NCBI GenBank assembly: GCA_004335635.1
Contig: QAXH01005304.1
Location: forward strand, 2,398-40,712
From: Chloromonas sp. AAM2
Taxonomy: Eukaryota > Chlorophyta > Chlorophyceae > Chlamydomonadales > Chlamydomonadaceae
Direction of reading: 5' to 3'
Length of the DNA: 38,315 bases
Under the pieces are notes generated by a model, which made no database searches, had not been told where the DNA came from, and saw only the letters and a list, made by a program, of their open reading frames with translations. How positions within the stretch are numbered: position 1 is the first letter of the stretch; every line of letters begins with the position of its first letter. Positions 20,561 through 33,400 of the stretch are shown one piece after another. The translations under genes were made by a program, and so were the position numbers.

Positions 20561-23500
20561 ATGGAGCATCCAGCAAACAGCACGCTGCAGCAAAGTGCAA
20601 ACCTCAATGACACACTAGAGCAGCTTGGCACTCTTCTGGGGGAGCTGTGTGCAGCCCCAGCCTCTTGTGACAGCCAATGCAGGTCTGTCACAGTCCTGCT
20701 GGATGCCAGCGCTTCTCGCTTTTGGAGGTCGTACCATGCTTTGCGAAAGCGCAGGCAGGATGACGGTCTCAACGTGGCTGTGCTGGCGCTGACCAAGAGT
20801 GGTAATTTCAGCTGGAGCTTGCCGGCAGTGAATTGCTTGAGCGACAGAACTTTTGCTAGTGGAAACCCTGGCCCATTAGGGTTTTGCTAGCTTGATTCAG
20901 TGGATCCAACTCAAATGTGTCGCCAAGCTTGCTCGCCATGCATGTACTCGCTATATCACGAGCAGGAGTAGTTGGCGGCCTTCTGCCGACGTGCAATATG
21001 GGCGCTATTCAACGCTGTAATCGCAGGCAAGAGCACGCTGCTCAATGCGCTTGTGGGAGCGGAGCTGCTACCCATGAACAACGTTCCCGAGACAGCACGC
21101 ATCTGCAAAATTGTCCACACCGTCGGGGGGCAGCCCTACTTAGTTGAGCCTGGTTCAGACGCTGCAGGCATCGCGACATGCAAAAAGGACGCAAACAGCT
21201 CTTCGGTGGGTCCAAGATTGCTTTGGAAGCTGCTTGCTACCTGCCGCCTAGCGCGCCGCATCCCCGGTGAAGCAGCCGGCGCGGGTAGCGGGTCAAGCGC
21301 CACACCGTGCCCTTCTCGCCAGCCCCTTCGCTTCCCGCACCACCTCAGACAAACACACAATCAACACTGTGGTCTTGCTCCCTGGTTTCCGTGCAGGTGA
21401 CTGCTCGTGGAGAGGCTGCCGTTCGGTCGCGCCTGCACCAGCTGAACCAGGCAGTGCGGGATCTCTCAGCGTCCCGGGCGTCCATCACACGTCCCACTCG
21501 AGCACTCAACCAATCTACCTCCCTGGGGCACTCACCCAGCCTCACACCCTCCCTCAGTGTAGCATCCAGCTTGCCTGGGGCACTTGACAGCTTGCTGGCA
21601 CGGCCTAGCCTCGACACGCCAGCAGAAGACGACGATGCCGCTGCTGCGACGTTCACGGTGTGTACGCAGCAAAACCATAGGACAGCCATATGACAAGCCA
21701 GGTATCGCTTTGGTTGTCATTCCCTGCTCAGCCTCATTTTATCTCACCATGTGCTTCATACACCTGCCGTGCAGGCAAGCACGCCCACAACCCCATCTGT
21801 GGCAACAGGTCTGCCAATGGACAAGATGCTCACCATTCATGCGCCTGTGGCCGCTCTGCTGGAGTACGCCCCTGTCAGCCAGGCCGGGGCGGCAGGCAGT
21901 GTGCGGTTGCAGCTGTTGGACACGCCGGGGCCAAATGAGGCGGGAGAGGAGGAGCTAAGGCACCAGGTCAGTTCACAGACCGCGTCCATTCTTCTCAAGA
22001 GCTGGTGTGTCACGTGCACTTTTGCAGCGTCGAGTTTTGCCAGATGGTGTGTCGCCCAATCATGGAGATTTCACAACCTGAATCTGTGGTGCGGCCACCT
22101 GTTGGTGTGGAATCTCGCTTAGCCGCACATGTGTTGTCCTGTTAATTGGCGCTGCAGCCCCAAAACAGTTGCACACAGGTGACCCACAGAAGCAGGTTGA
22201 CTACCTCTCCGCTTGGCAGGCTTGCATTAGCAAACCTTGCGTGCTGTTGCTGCTCAGGTCGAGCGTCTGCTGGACGGCGTTGACGTAGCGCTGTACCTGC
22301 TGGACTACACCAAGCTTAAGACGCAGGACGAGGCGGGCATGTTCGAGCGTCTGCGCCTGGTCAATCCCGCGCTGGTCAAGAGGCTCAGCCAGAGGCTGTT
22401 CTTCGTGGTCAACAAGGTGAGCAGTGGACAGGCACACGGGCCAATGCTCGTCAACAGCAGCAACGCGCTGGCATCAGGGCGTTTGTTCTGCGTGCACAAT
22501 GCATAACAGGGAACATGGGCAGGTCGCTCTCCTGTATGGTTGACGAGGAGAATGTCGTGTTGGGTCAGTTACATGTGGGCAATGACCAAGCTGGCCAGGC
22601 CTTCTGGGACGGCAGTGAGTCTGCAGGGCAAAGCCGGACGGACGCAAGCGCTGGCCAGACATGCTGCGCCCTGCCAGCATGTGACGCGCTGTGCGTGTGT
22701 TGTGTGTTTGCAGGTCGACGCCGCCCAGGTGTCGGAGGGTCAGGACCTGGAGGCCACGCGCATGTACGTGGCAGAGCTAGTCACGCGGCAGATGAACCTG
22801 GAGGGGTTCCAGCTGCAGCCGGAGCAGGTGAGAGCTCAACCGTGCCCAGGGGCGTTTGGGTTGCTCACATCTAAGCAGCGGCCAGCCCGGCATCACGCCA
22901 AGCCTTAGGTTGCCGACCATCGCCGTCACTACTGGCATTGCAAGCCTGTTGCACTTGGTTAAGGATAAATGGTCCTGGCTTCCGGCCAATGTGACAGCTC
23001 TGGTCTGTTCTGCCTCAGGTTCTGCTGCTGTCAGCTCGCAACGCACTCCTGTCGAGGCTGGTGCTGCGCGGGACAGCCACTGCGGAGGCGCGTGCACGCT
23101 TCGTACAGCTGGCCTTCGGGCGCTTTGCCAACCCTGCAACCATTCCGCAGGTCAGTCAGTCATACATCTTGATCGGGATTCGGTTTACCTCTCTATCACC
23201 ATTCTGTGGTACTGTCTGCCCTTCAGGCCATTTCCAACCAGGCTCATTGTTTGCTCGGTCCGCTGCAGTGACATGCACAGTGCCAGGTTGTCAGGGGAAA
23301 AAGACATGCAATCCAATTTCGAAATTGCAAGCTTCTCTACAATGGAGCCGGCCGACGGACAAACCAGACCATGCCTGGACGACTTGGCTCCTGTCAAACC
23401 ATGACCCTGTTCAGTCTGTGACCATGTGGCCGCTGTGTCCGCAGGATCAGATGGTGGCCGCTGCACACGCGCTGCTGGCCGACAGCGGGCTCATGGACCT

Positions 23501-26500
23501 GGAGGCACAGGTGCACACATGCATGGACAGGGGCATGGGAGTTGGCTCGTGTACGCATCACCACAACAACAACAACATTCACATATGCAGCGAACAACAA
23601 CAACCCTGCAAACCTACTTGGTTTACCATCCAAGGAACTGGGTGATTGGAAACACATTGCCACCAGCGTATAGTCCTACAATGCCTTGTAAACTGACAGT
23701 GACTGGTTTTCCACTTCAGTCAGCCGCCTGTTTAAAAAGGAGCAAGTAGTTGTGCTAAGGGCTGGTCGCTAAACATCGCCGTGTGCCCCTGTGTCCCCAG
23801 GTGCTAGCCTACCTGTACACGCACGCCGCCTCAGTGAAGCACCTGGCGCTGGTGGACGACCTGGGCAGGCTGCTCACGGTGAGGGGGGCGCCGGCAGGCA
23901 GGCAGGGGGGCACTCATGGATATCATCCTTGGCTCTGACTGCGAGTTGGCTTGGCTGATGGCAGTTTGGGAGTGTTGGGCTGGAGCAGTGGAGGTTTGCC
24001 ACAAGCTTGACTGTGTGCCTGTATCATGCTACAGGAGCGCTTGTCCACGCTACAGGAGCACATGTCCACGCTATAACATTGGATGTTAGCAGCAAAGCAA
24101 ACAAACAGGCCTCCTGAGGCATGCGCTCCTTCAAAGCCATCACCATTGTAAAAGTCACGGTGCTTGCATTGGCTGTGTGCACTTGTTGCGCAGGAGGTGC
24201 GCAATGTTGCCACGTCATGCGCTGCTGCTCTGTCCTCGAGTGCGGAGGCGCTGGCGGCACGGGTGGGCGAGGTGCGGGAGCAGCTGGCGCAGACACTGGC
24301 GCGCTTCGAAGCCGTGCAGCAGGACGCAGACCACATCGGCACCGAGGTCAGTCTCCAGGCCTCGAGTTTCGCGCCACTCAGCCACTGTGCAATCGAACAC
24401 TGAACAAGGTTGCTTGCTTGGTGCTCTGTGAGCTGACGTCTTGCCTGCTGGAGCTAGCACCGGTGCCAAGCATGCATTTGTGGCACGTGACATGCGTGTG
24501 GCACACTCGCCACGCCATCATGCTGATGGAACAAAAGTGACTCTGAACAAAAGTGACTCTGGAACAAAAGTGACTCAAGAACAGCGTGTGACTCTGTGCG
24601 TTTGACACTACCCTCTGCCCTTACCCCGGCATGCCGTCTTTCCTGTGTTGCATGTCGCCTCTGCTGAGCCCTTGTGTTGTGTGCGCTTGTTCAGGTTGCC
24701 CGCGAGGTGCACGCGCACCTGCACACGCTGCGGGGCCGGCTCTTCAGCTCCATCATCAACGCACTGGACACCTCCCACAATTCAGTGGCGCCGCCCGCGC
24801 CCTCCGCCAACCCCTCCGCGGGGCGCTGGCAGGGCGTGCGTGAGCGCTTTCTGTCCATCTTCACAGGCCGCGGCTCGGGCGGCGTGTTCAGCAGTAGCCC
24901 AAACAACATCTCCAGCGGCCCTAGCGCGGGCGTGGCGTACTACCGGGCTGACGAGGGGCAGGAGGGGTATGACACGGCCGCGGCCCTGATGAATGCCGCG
25001 GGCGGGGCGGTGGCGCGCTCGCGCTCCAAGGCGGAGCTGGCGGCGCTACTGGGTGCACTGCATGAGGACCTTACGTCTCAGGTAGGAGCACTGATGAGTG
25101 CCGTACTGCGACGGATTGAGTCAGAGCATGACTTGTCCACTTTCTCTGTCAGGGCTGCTGAAATGCATGCAAAAATTGGCAGCTTGTTACAGTGTGCGAT
25201 CATGTCAGAGCAGAGCCCAGTGAAAGCACAGCAGTGCCTCGTGCATTGGCTTGAAGCCAGTCACTTTTCTTGTCAGGGCTTATTAAATGCATATGAGTAA
25301 GGAGCTTGTGACCAGAGTCGGTTCGCTTCTTTGTACACTGGCTACAAGCACAGCAGTGCCTCTCGAACTGCGTTTAACCCAACCATCTTCTCATGACAGG
25401 CTGCTGAAATCACCAGATTGCAGTAGACAAGCGGCGATGGCCTGTGTGCTCTGTGCGCTTGTTCAGATCAATGCTGAGGTACGTGAGTTCTGGGCGGTGA
25501 TGGAGGCGGTGGCGGGGGCTAGACACGCGGAGCTGCTGTCGACACTGAACACGCACCTGGGAGACCTGTCAAAACAGGTAGGGCCAGACCCTGCCCTGGT
25601 GGCTTGACAAAGGTGATGCACTGCGACCATGGCGACATCAATGTGTCGTCATACCCGCTAGCACTTGCCTCGGCCCTTGTTGGCTAGTTCTGTTTTGGAC
25701 GCACAAGCAGTCAGTGTGTAGGTCTTCACTTACATGACAGCTGACTGGACGCCTGGCCGACCTGCTGTAGCTCAGTCACATTGGGGTGTGTGCATGTGCG
25801 TCATCAGGTTGAGGGCGCAGTGAGCCGCAGCCTGGACGTGCGCCTGACTCCCGTGTCGCTGAGCCTCACGCCCCCTGACGCCTCCCAGTTCCACACGGAC
25901 CTGGACCAGCTGCTGGCCAGAGGTGGGCACAGGACTACCCGGGGCTGGGGCGTGTGTCAGTGGGCAGGGGCAGGGGCCTCACGACCAGGAAAGCAACGCC
26001 AAGAAGCTGTGCAATGAGCGCGCATCCCTGTTTGCAGTGGAATTGTGGCTCGCTCTGCAGTGTTCCTTTGCACTCCGGCCGTTGTGCTTCAGGCCTGCAT
26101 GGTCTGTTGATCAGGTGATGGCATTAAGTCATGGTTGGCATGTTCAGTCGGCCATGCTGCGGCGTGGACCTGCCCGCAGGCCTGGTGGAGACGCGTGAGA
26201 AGCACATCCGTGTGAACCAGAAGCAGGTCAACGAGCAGGTGCTGAGGAAGGGAGGAGGCATTTGCAGGTGGGTCAGGTACGCAAGCAGCAGACAGGCAAC
26301 ATACACCAAAATGTCAGCTAAAGTCATCGTGTACCAGGCATCAAGCGCCGGCCTCAAGAGCTGCCTGGGTTGTGCATAATGCAGAGCACGACGAGGACAC
26401 GACCAACAAGAACAATCAGGCCAGCAGTAGCACACCAGCGCTTCCCTGCACAGCTGGCAGGCAACTTTGCATCAGTCGTGTCAGCAATGGATGCCGCCCA

Positions 26501-28657
26501 GTCCTGGGTGGGTGTTGCACGGCATCTCATTGCCGGCTCCGTGTGCTTGCAGGTGGGGTGATTACTGGGAGAGCGTGCCGCGCATGCGCACCGTGGTGGA
26601 GGCGTACACGCTCAGTGTGTACGAGGTGGTGCCCTCCGAGATCACCGCACACTTCATTGGCATGGTGAGGGGACACATGCTGTGTCTTGAAAGGGCCGAC
26701 ATCTGTAAATCACTGTTCTTGGGACCATCTGTTTGAACGGGCTGTGTGTGGCAGGGGCCAACAATTGCGATTTACCAGTCTCCGCCACCTGGGAAATGGG
26801 CTCGCACTTAGTTGGGCTGAGGTTAACCCGGGACATGTGCAGCACCAGCATGCGGCTGGGCGCGTCCTAGGACGCTGCTGCAGTGGGTTTCACCTTCTGG
26901 TGATGAGAGACCGTCTGTTGGTTGCCTGTGATCAGCCTGTGTGACGGCCTGTGCTCAGCCATGCGGTGCGCTGCTGGCGTGGCTGCAGGTCGACAACGCC
27001 GTTGACTCCACCCAGGCGTCCCTGGAGGCCTACGTGGCACAGTTCGTGGGCACTCAGCTGCAGGAGGCGAGACAGCAACTGCAGGAGTACAGCGAGTGGT
27101 GAGGAGGAGCGCAAACATGCTTCAGCACCTGCTCACAACACTTGCGACGGGAATGATGCGCTGGCTGCATGCAGTGCATGCACAGCCACACACCAGGCTG
27201 TCAAGGGAGGGTTGTGTGTTCTTAACCATCTGCACCATTTGTTGTGCGTGTTTTGTTTGTGCACAGCTACCTTGGCGTGATGACGGGCGCACTGGATGCG
27301 AATCACAAGGGGTCGGAGCACCGCCTGGCGGCGCTCGGCCAGGTGAGGGTGCAGCTTTGCCTGGAAGCAGAGTACATAGTTAAAGGCGCACTATGATGCA
27401 AAGCGTTTTATGCCAGTCTCTCTTCTGCCAGAATGGTTTTATGATGGATGGGGTTTTATGCCTTGTCGCCGTTGGCCTTGCTGACAGCAATGTTAATACG
27501 TGCAGCAGCTCCTGTTGATCGCATCCTTGAGAAGTTTATGTGTGCGTGCATGCGTGCGGCAGGTGCGGTCCCTGTTGGGGCGCATCGGCAGCGTTTCATC
27601 TGCTTATGCCACGCTCAAGGTAAGCAGTGGTGCGGTTCAGAGGTCCAGCAGTGGCCATGAGACGTCGCTGAACTGGTTGCAACAGCTGTGGGTAGTCACA
27701 ATGACCATGCCAGCACACTTGCATACAATTAACCTTCCGCTCTGTGCGCTAGGACTATCAAGCAGTTTCACTCTTCCCACTGCATTACCTGTTGTGGCAC
27801 CTCAACTGTGTTGCATGTCACATGTGCGCGTGCAGCAAGCCACGGAGGGCAACGTGCCACGCGCCCAGGAGCCCATTGCCTACGACGATTTGGAGGAGCT
27901 GTCAGACGAGGGCACCGAGGAGGGAGAGCAGGGGACACAGGGGGACAGGGACCCGGTCGCAGACCGGGCAGAAGTGCCAGAAGGATCTGAAGTCGCTAAC
28001 ATGGAAGCTGCAGCGCTCAGCACAGTCAGCACGCCGGTTGACCAGGTTGAGGCGAAGGAGGAGGAGGAGGAGTTTACAGAGAGTTTTATGACAGCGTTGG
28101 CGCACGAGATGCTGGGGGTGGAAGTGCCCACGGATGCCCGCTCGCAGGACCTGGTGCCGGCAGAGCGCGATGTTCCTGCGCCTGGTGACCAGGCCATGCC
28201 AGCAGAGGCGTCAGCTAATGCTGCCGCGGAGGCGCCGGCCCCCGCTTGCCCACCTCCTGGCAGCCCAATGTCCGTCAGCAGCAGCGTGGTGAACGCTGTG
28301 CTGCGCGCCTCGCTGACCGACCCTCCCGCTCCCGCCAGCGCAGGTGGTCAGCAGCACAACACCGACGGCACTTCGACTACCGCAGTTGTGGATAGTAATC
28401 CTGCCGCTGCCGAAGGCGATGCAGTTGAGTCTGGCGCTGGGTCCGTGAGGACGGAGGCCCGGACGGAGCGGCGAGGGCTGCTGAGCCCGCCTGCCACACC
28501 GTTCAACTACGGTGAGGCCATGTCCAGTCAGATGTCTAGCAGCCAGCTGGGCTCAGCAGGTGGCGTGGGCGGTGAGGAGGGGCACCAGGGGGCGGGAAGT
28601 GGGGAGGGCAGCGAGGACTGGGACCTCGTGGAGGATGGGGAGGCACTGACTGCCTAA
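20561..28657 (+). CDS. dynamin-superfamily GTPase, CrfC-like G3 motif (19 exons, about 1150 aa)
   Basis: Exons: 20561-20801, 21027-21205, 21397-21657, 21775-21966, 22258-22416, 22714-22827, 23019-23150, 23445-23510, 23801-23878, 24194-24346, 24695-25081, 25467-25577, 25808-25922, 26180-26267, 26553-26664, 26989-27098, 27267-27342, 27563-27619, 27836-28657. All phases match. G1 ALTKSGKST (76-84), followed by LLNALVGAELLP; likely G2 Thr103 in PETA; G3 DTPGPNEAG (276-284); G4 NKVD (343-346); then SARN. This N-LLP layout is dynamin-like, and bacterial CrfC (YjdA) carries a DTPGPNEAG-type G3 as I recall it. A Ser/Thr/Pro-rich insert (about 140-235) separates G2 from G3. Residues about 440-875 are largely helical and could form a stalk. 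The last exon encodes a Glu/Ala/Ser-rich acidic tail ending WDLVEDGEALTA. G1 has Ala where the first P-loop Gly is usual. Introns split the P-loop Gly codon and separate NK from VD. Role is inferred as GTP-driven membrane or scaffold remodelling. The start ATG (AAACATGGAG) has a good context. Confidence 0.88.
24529..24596. repeat. 17-bp intronic tandem repeat, about 4 units
   Basis: GAACAAAAGTGACTCT recurs at about 24529, 24545 and 24562. A diverged fourth unit (GAACAGCGTGTGACTCTG) follows. It lies in the intron 24347-24694 of the GTPase gene. Confidence 0.88.
25131..25420. repeat. diverged tandem repeat of about 121 bp in a GTPase intron
   Basis: TGTCAGGGCTGCTGAAATGC (near 25147), TGTCAGGGCTTATTAAATGC (near 25271) and a weaker ATGACAGGCTGCTGAAAT (near 25393) recur at about 121-124 bp. 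AGCACAGCAGTGCCTC also occurs twice (near 25225 and 25348). All lie within intron 25082-25466. Confidence 0.7.
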
Positions 28658-30359
28658 CCATTTTAGCCACAGTGCAGAAAACAGGAGGCTTGTGTGCAAG
28701 ATGTTGTGCCGAAACAACTACACACGGAGTCTGGGGTCTCAGAAGCAGGGCTGAGTAGCTCGGTCCATCGCTGGCCTCAAACGCCAGGTCACAAGACAAT
28801 ATGCTTGCTGGCGAGGCCTTGTGCTGGCACAGCTGTGGCACACGGCCAGTGGTCTCAGGCGCAGGGTTTGGCAGCTTAGTTGGTAGCCGGCCTCGAACGT
28901 CATCAAAGGCACCATATGGACGTGCCAAGGTGATGTTGGATTACCTGAATGGAGACAACAAGGCGCAGATGAAAATTGCGTTGATAGATGAGCGCTGCAA
29001 CATCCCAGGTTGTTGGGAATTGAAGGCCAGGCCAGCAGTACTCGTCCATGTAAAAGCCGGGAGGCAGACCGGTTCATGTCCGTGAATCGCTGCCAGGTTG
29101 GCGTGTCCAGGCAGTGCTAGGAAAGTCGAGCTGCTGAGTGTGCATGTCAGGTCAAGGCGCATACAATGCAAACATTCGCTTGGGACAGTTTTTTCCTCTG
29201 TGCAACATGTATGCTTGTGAACCTGAAGCTTTGTATAGTGCGTATGTTTGCATTCATTTCCTTCTGACAGCAGTTGCACACCGCCTGTATTATTACGCCT
29301 GTATGCTACCCTCATACCCCAGCTGTGAAACTGTACCCACTTTTCAAGCTCAGAGCTGTGTAGCCTACATGGCCTAGCATGATTTGGCGCAGCCTTTGTG
29401 CTCTCCGAGACCATCTTGTTGTGCAGCTTTGCACAGCATGTGCCACTGGTATGGGCTGACGCGAATCGAGGTGTTGGAAGGATAGTCCATCGTCTTCTTC
29501 CTGGCTTAGGAGCGGTTCTGTTTTTTGTTCAACTTGCTTATCATGGCTTTGCTGTAGTATGCCTCGAACTTTGACTTACGGTGCAAGCAGAGTGCGATTT
29601 ACACGGCAAATTTACTCCTGAGGTGTTGCAAGCTATGTTGTATACTTGGACTTTGGCAGCAAGCGCGGGGCTGCTTGCCTGGCTTGCTGCCGTTCTGCAT
29701 AACAATGCTTTTAGTCTAGCGTGCTGACGTTTGGCTGTGCAGCAGTGGCTGTCTGCCTGCTCCAGCATACGACCTGTTATAGTGGTTGATGCAGCAGATG
29801 ATTGAGCTGCTGTACGAATCGTGGACGAGAGGTTGAGTTGCTGTTGAACATGATGAACTCATCAGGTGGCCTGAGGCAGTCAGTCGTTTGCTTGCACAGT
29901 CTGTTACAATGAACTTGTATTTACAAGGCATTAGTGTACAACAGGCAGGCGCACACACAGCGCATGTTGCAGTCCACTTTCCATGGTCATACTGCTGCAG
30001 TGGTTCCGAGTATGCAGCGACATTGGCGCATGCAACACTCCAGTGGCTAGACGTCTACACATTGTCACGCAAGAGGGGGCATTGAGGTCGCTGTTACGCT
30101 GTAAAAGCTTAGTCTCCAACTCCAAAGACCTGGTTCAGCCATCTACACTTGCTTACAGCTGATTATGCACCATCTAATGTTATGACGACTTGCGAAATGC
30201 ATGCACCAGCTAACAGCTAAATACCGAATGATAAATGCACGACCTAACAGCCAACTAGCTTAGGTTATTGCATCTAACTAGCCCAGGCCGTTCACGTGCA
30301 CGGTTGCACCAAGATTCTAGCACCCACACGCAGCAAGTATCCTTGCTGTGGAAACAGGA
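28658..30359. other. convergent intergenic region and 3' UTRs, no gene seen
   Basis: The GTPase gene ends from the left and the PH-domain gene ends from the right. Open frames are short and lack splice-phase support or domains. The left 400 bp is the probable GTPase 3' UTR (candidate signal at 29049). In 29070-30359 I see nothing to name. Confidence 0.55.
29049..29053 (+). terminator. candidate TGTAA polyadenylation signal of the GTPase gene
   Basis: This is the first TGTAA I find on the plus strand after the stop at 28657, about 390 bp downstream. TGTAA is the usual poly(A) signal in chlamydomonadalean green algae. One pentamer can occur by chance. Confidence 0.5.
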
Positions 30360-30364
30360 TTACA
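30360..30364 (-). terminator. candidate TGTAA polyadenylation signal of the PH-domain gene
   Basis: Plus-strand TTACA reads TGTAA on the minus strand, about 100 bp past the stop codon at 30462-30464. The spacing is right for a short algal 3' UTR. Confidence 0.55.
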
Positions 30365-30461
30365 CGTGCGTGGTTAGAGATATAATACAGACTCTGCTAC
30401 AATGAAGGCATGTGGCCCGTGATGCAGCAAAAGGTGTCCAGTGCTGCAGAACGCGGGCGGC

Positions 30462-33400
30462 TCACTTCAGAACCTTCAAAGTGTCCAGGAACGATTCAGC
30501 GGTGATTCCTCCTGAGTTTAGGTCATGGAGGAGCGTTTGCAGCCAGCCAGTGTGGCCCACTAGGGAGCGGCTGGTTCGCCGGATTGGCAACCTTGGTTCG
30601 CCAGGATTGGCAACCTTGGCCGACATTGGACATCCGTTTGGCACATGACGTATTGGGCTCCTTGGTGCCAAGCTCACGCTGGCCTTGCCGTAGTGCGAAT
30701 CGCACACCTGTGGTGCGGCGCGTCGCTCCCACGCTACTCCTGGGGAGTACAGCTGCTGGTTCCCACAGGATGATAGACTGCTGCTCTGCTGTTGGGTATG
30801 GGGTGGGCTGGCCAGACCCGGTTGAGTGGGCTGTCCCTGTGGCGAGGCTATGGGGTTGAACAGTGCCACAAATGCTTCCAAGGCTGTCGCCAGACTTTCA
30901 CGCGCCTCTTGTGCAGCATGCGCGATGTGCTCTGACGCATGCCAACCAAGACTAGGAACCTCTCTCCGGCCAGCCTTGCCGGCCGACCTTGGACTGTCAT
31001 GCTGGACGGCAAGACAAGGTGACGCCTGCTTGCCAGCCTGGCGCACAGCCTGCCCACCAGGCGCGTAAACCGGAGGTTGATTGCCGGGCAATGCATCTCC
31101 CCAGACCTCCGTGCTGTGGCGGCTGGAACGCCTTGCTGTTGAGTACGAGGGTGCTGAAGGGTGGCATGCGGGCTGGTGTGGCGCTGGATGGCTCAGGCAG
31201 CGCCGGCCGTCGCGATGGAGGCCATTCGTCGGCTCATGATTGACGAAGAGCGGATTACTGTAGTGGGAAATGGGGCGCACAGCGGCATCAAGCTCACGCC
31301 AAGCAGCAGGTACACACGCCGGTGGCAGCGGGTGCAGCACTTCCATGGGCAGTCGATCGGCTGCATGCCAGCTGTCTGCTGAGTGTTCAAGGTCAGGCTC
31401 ATGCTGACCACCTGCCAGCAATCTTGAGCTGACAGCAGCATCCGATATCTCGCGACTGCGGCATGCAGTTGTAGGTTGCTGGTCGTTTAGCCAGCCTGAG
31501 CTGTCCAAGCGGGTGCGGTACGTGGACTGGGGTGCACGTACAGCAGGTATGTCTACGCTCCGCTGGTCGACCGAGGTCTGATCAACAGCCGTTTGGCCGC
31601 CTGACAAATGTTTATGTTGTTGACCAACTGTATGCATCTGATTGGTGTTGTGCACCTGACCGGGTGGGAGCAGGTCATGTATCGACACACGGCTCTCGGC
31701 AGGGCATTGCATCTCCAGGAGTGGCAGCGGGACCAGCTGCTCCTCCGATAAACGGTTGAACGTTTGCCGTGTATCTTGCTGCTCCTGCAGGTGCCGTTGT
31801 TGTTGCTCGTGACGATGTTCAGAGCCCTGTCTTCGGTCAGCGGCATGACGACTGTTGGCAGGACCCTCTTGCCTGTATGCCTTGTCCATCTGGGCGGTGG
31901 CACTGCCTGGCCTGGCCCGAGCAGAATTGACACACCGTGGCACCTGCCTGTTTGCATGGCTCATGTTGTCTGGCAGTGGCATGCCTGAAACCAGCCGTGG
32001 GCTGGAAGCTAGGGCACGTGAAGCACCATGCAGCATGTGCTGGGTCCTTGGTTCGGCGGTGGACATGGCCCTGGCTGTGCGCCTACTGCTGTGCACGCTT
32101 CCACTGCTGCTATTACTGCGGACGCTTCCACTACTGTTACTAGTGCTCCCACCCATACCCGCTGCAGGGCCCGCCATGCCACCATGCACCGAAGAGCCAC
32201 CACTGCATGGCAGGTCGTGTGCACTCGCTGAGCGCTGCTTTGTCTGTAAAGTAACCTTGGGCTGGCGCACAACTGGCGGTCTCTTTCGAGTTACGCTGTC
32301 CTGGTGGTTGGCATGCTGCACTACGGGGTTGCTTGCAGACAATGTCTGCGCATCAGCATCGGCGTGGCCTTGCTGCATGGCATGGCTGCCGATAGACAAT
32401 GCACGAGGACGCATGCCAATGCTACCTGCAGGGTGGCAGGATGATCCGCTTGCTGAGGTGCTACTGATCACGTTGGTAGCTTGGCAGCTGGATCTACGAC
32501 TTGCCGTGCCATGCCGGCTATGCCACAGCAGGTCAGCCTGTTCCGCTGCATGTAACATGACATGCACACTGGCTATCTGTGAAGTGCTAGGCTGCAAGAT
32601 GACAGGTATGCTTGTCACAGATGCCTGCGAGAGGGCTTTGCTGCCAGCACGCCCCCTGTCGCCTGATGCAGCGTTGTTCTGTGACGTGAGGCTGCTACAG
32701 CTGTCACGCGCCTGCAAACACTCTTTCGTAGACCGTGGAGGCAAATCCATCTCGCTATCCTGTACATTAGGCGGGGCACGTGCAGGCGCTGTCTTCATAA
32801 TGCCCGCCAATTGCTGCTGAATATCATGCAGTAGCGCATGTGCTGACTGCAGTTGTCGCATCCTCTGCGGTGCCTCAGGGCACGCTGCAGAGGAGCCTTC
32901 AGAGCCATGTAGGAATTCCTGGAAGCTGGCACTGCTCATGCGGCTTGTGGAGGGGGCAGGCACATTCCCTGAGCTGCAGTCAGACCGCCGGTCCCTGACC
33001 CAGTCAGGCTGGCACGAAGATGAGGAAGCTGCCACTGAACGGCTATCGTCGCCATCTGGGCATGGCCGGCTGTGCTGTTGCACATGGCTGGAGTTGTTCA
33101 CCGCCCCATCAGCGAGGGGAGTGTGCGAGTGGCCAGGCACGGCTGCTGATTGGCTGACCTCCTCTGCTGAACCTGGCAGTTGTGGTGCATGCTGGCTGGT
33201 GGAGACCTGGCCTGCAGAGCCCAGGCTAACAGCCAGCTGGTCTGCCACGGCCTGCTGAGTGCCGTTGGTCTGGAGAAACGGCCCTGACGCTTGCGCTGCG
33301 TGGGACACTTCATCTGACGGGGCTCGGGGCCGGAGTGCATCTGGCGGCACCTGCCAAGCATCGTTTGTGTCAAGTGTGGTGGGCATTTCCTCCAGCAGCC

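Noticed and set aside
31855..32820. A 321-codon plus-strand frame opposite the PH-gene tail
   Set aside because: Low stop density comes from the GC-rich antisense strand. Its Leu/Cys-rich translation has no domain, and the minus-strand frame is far longer and connected to PH exons.
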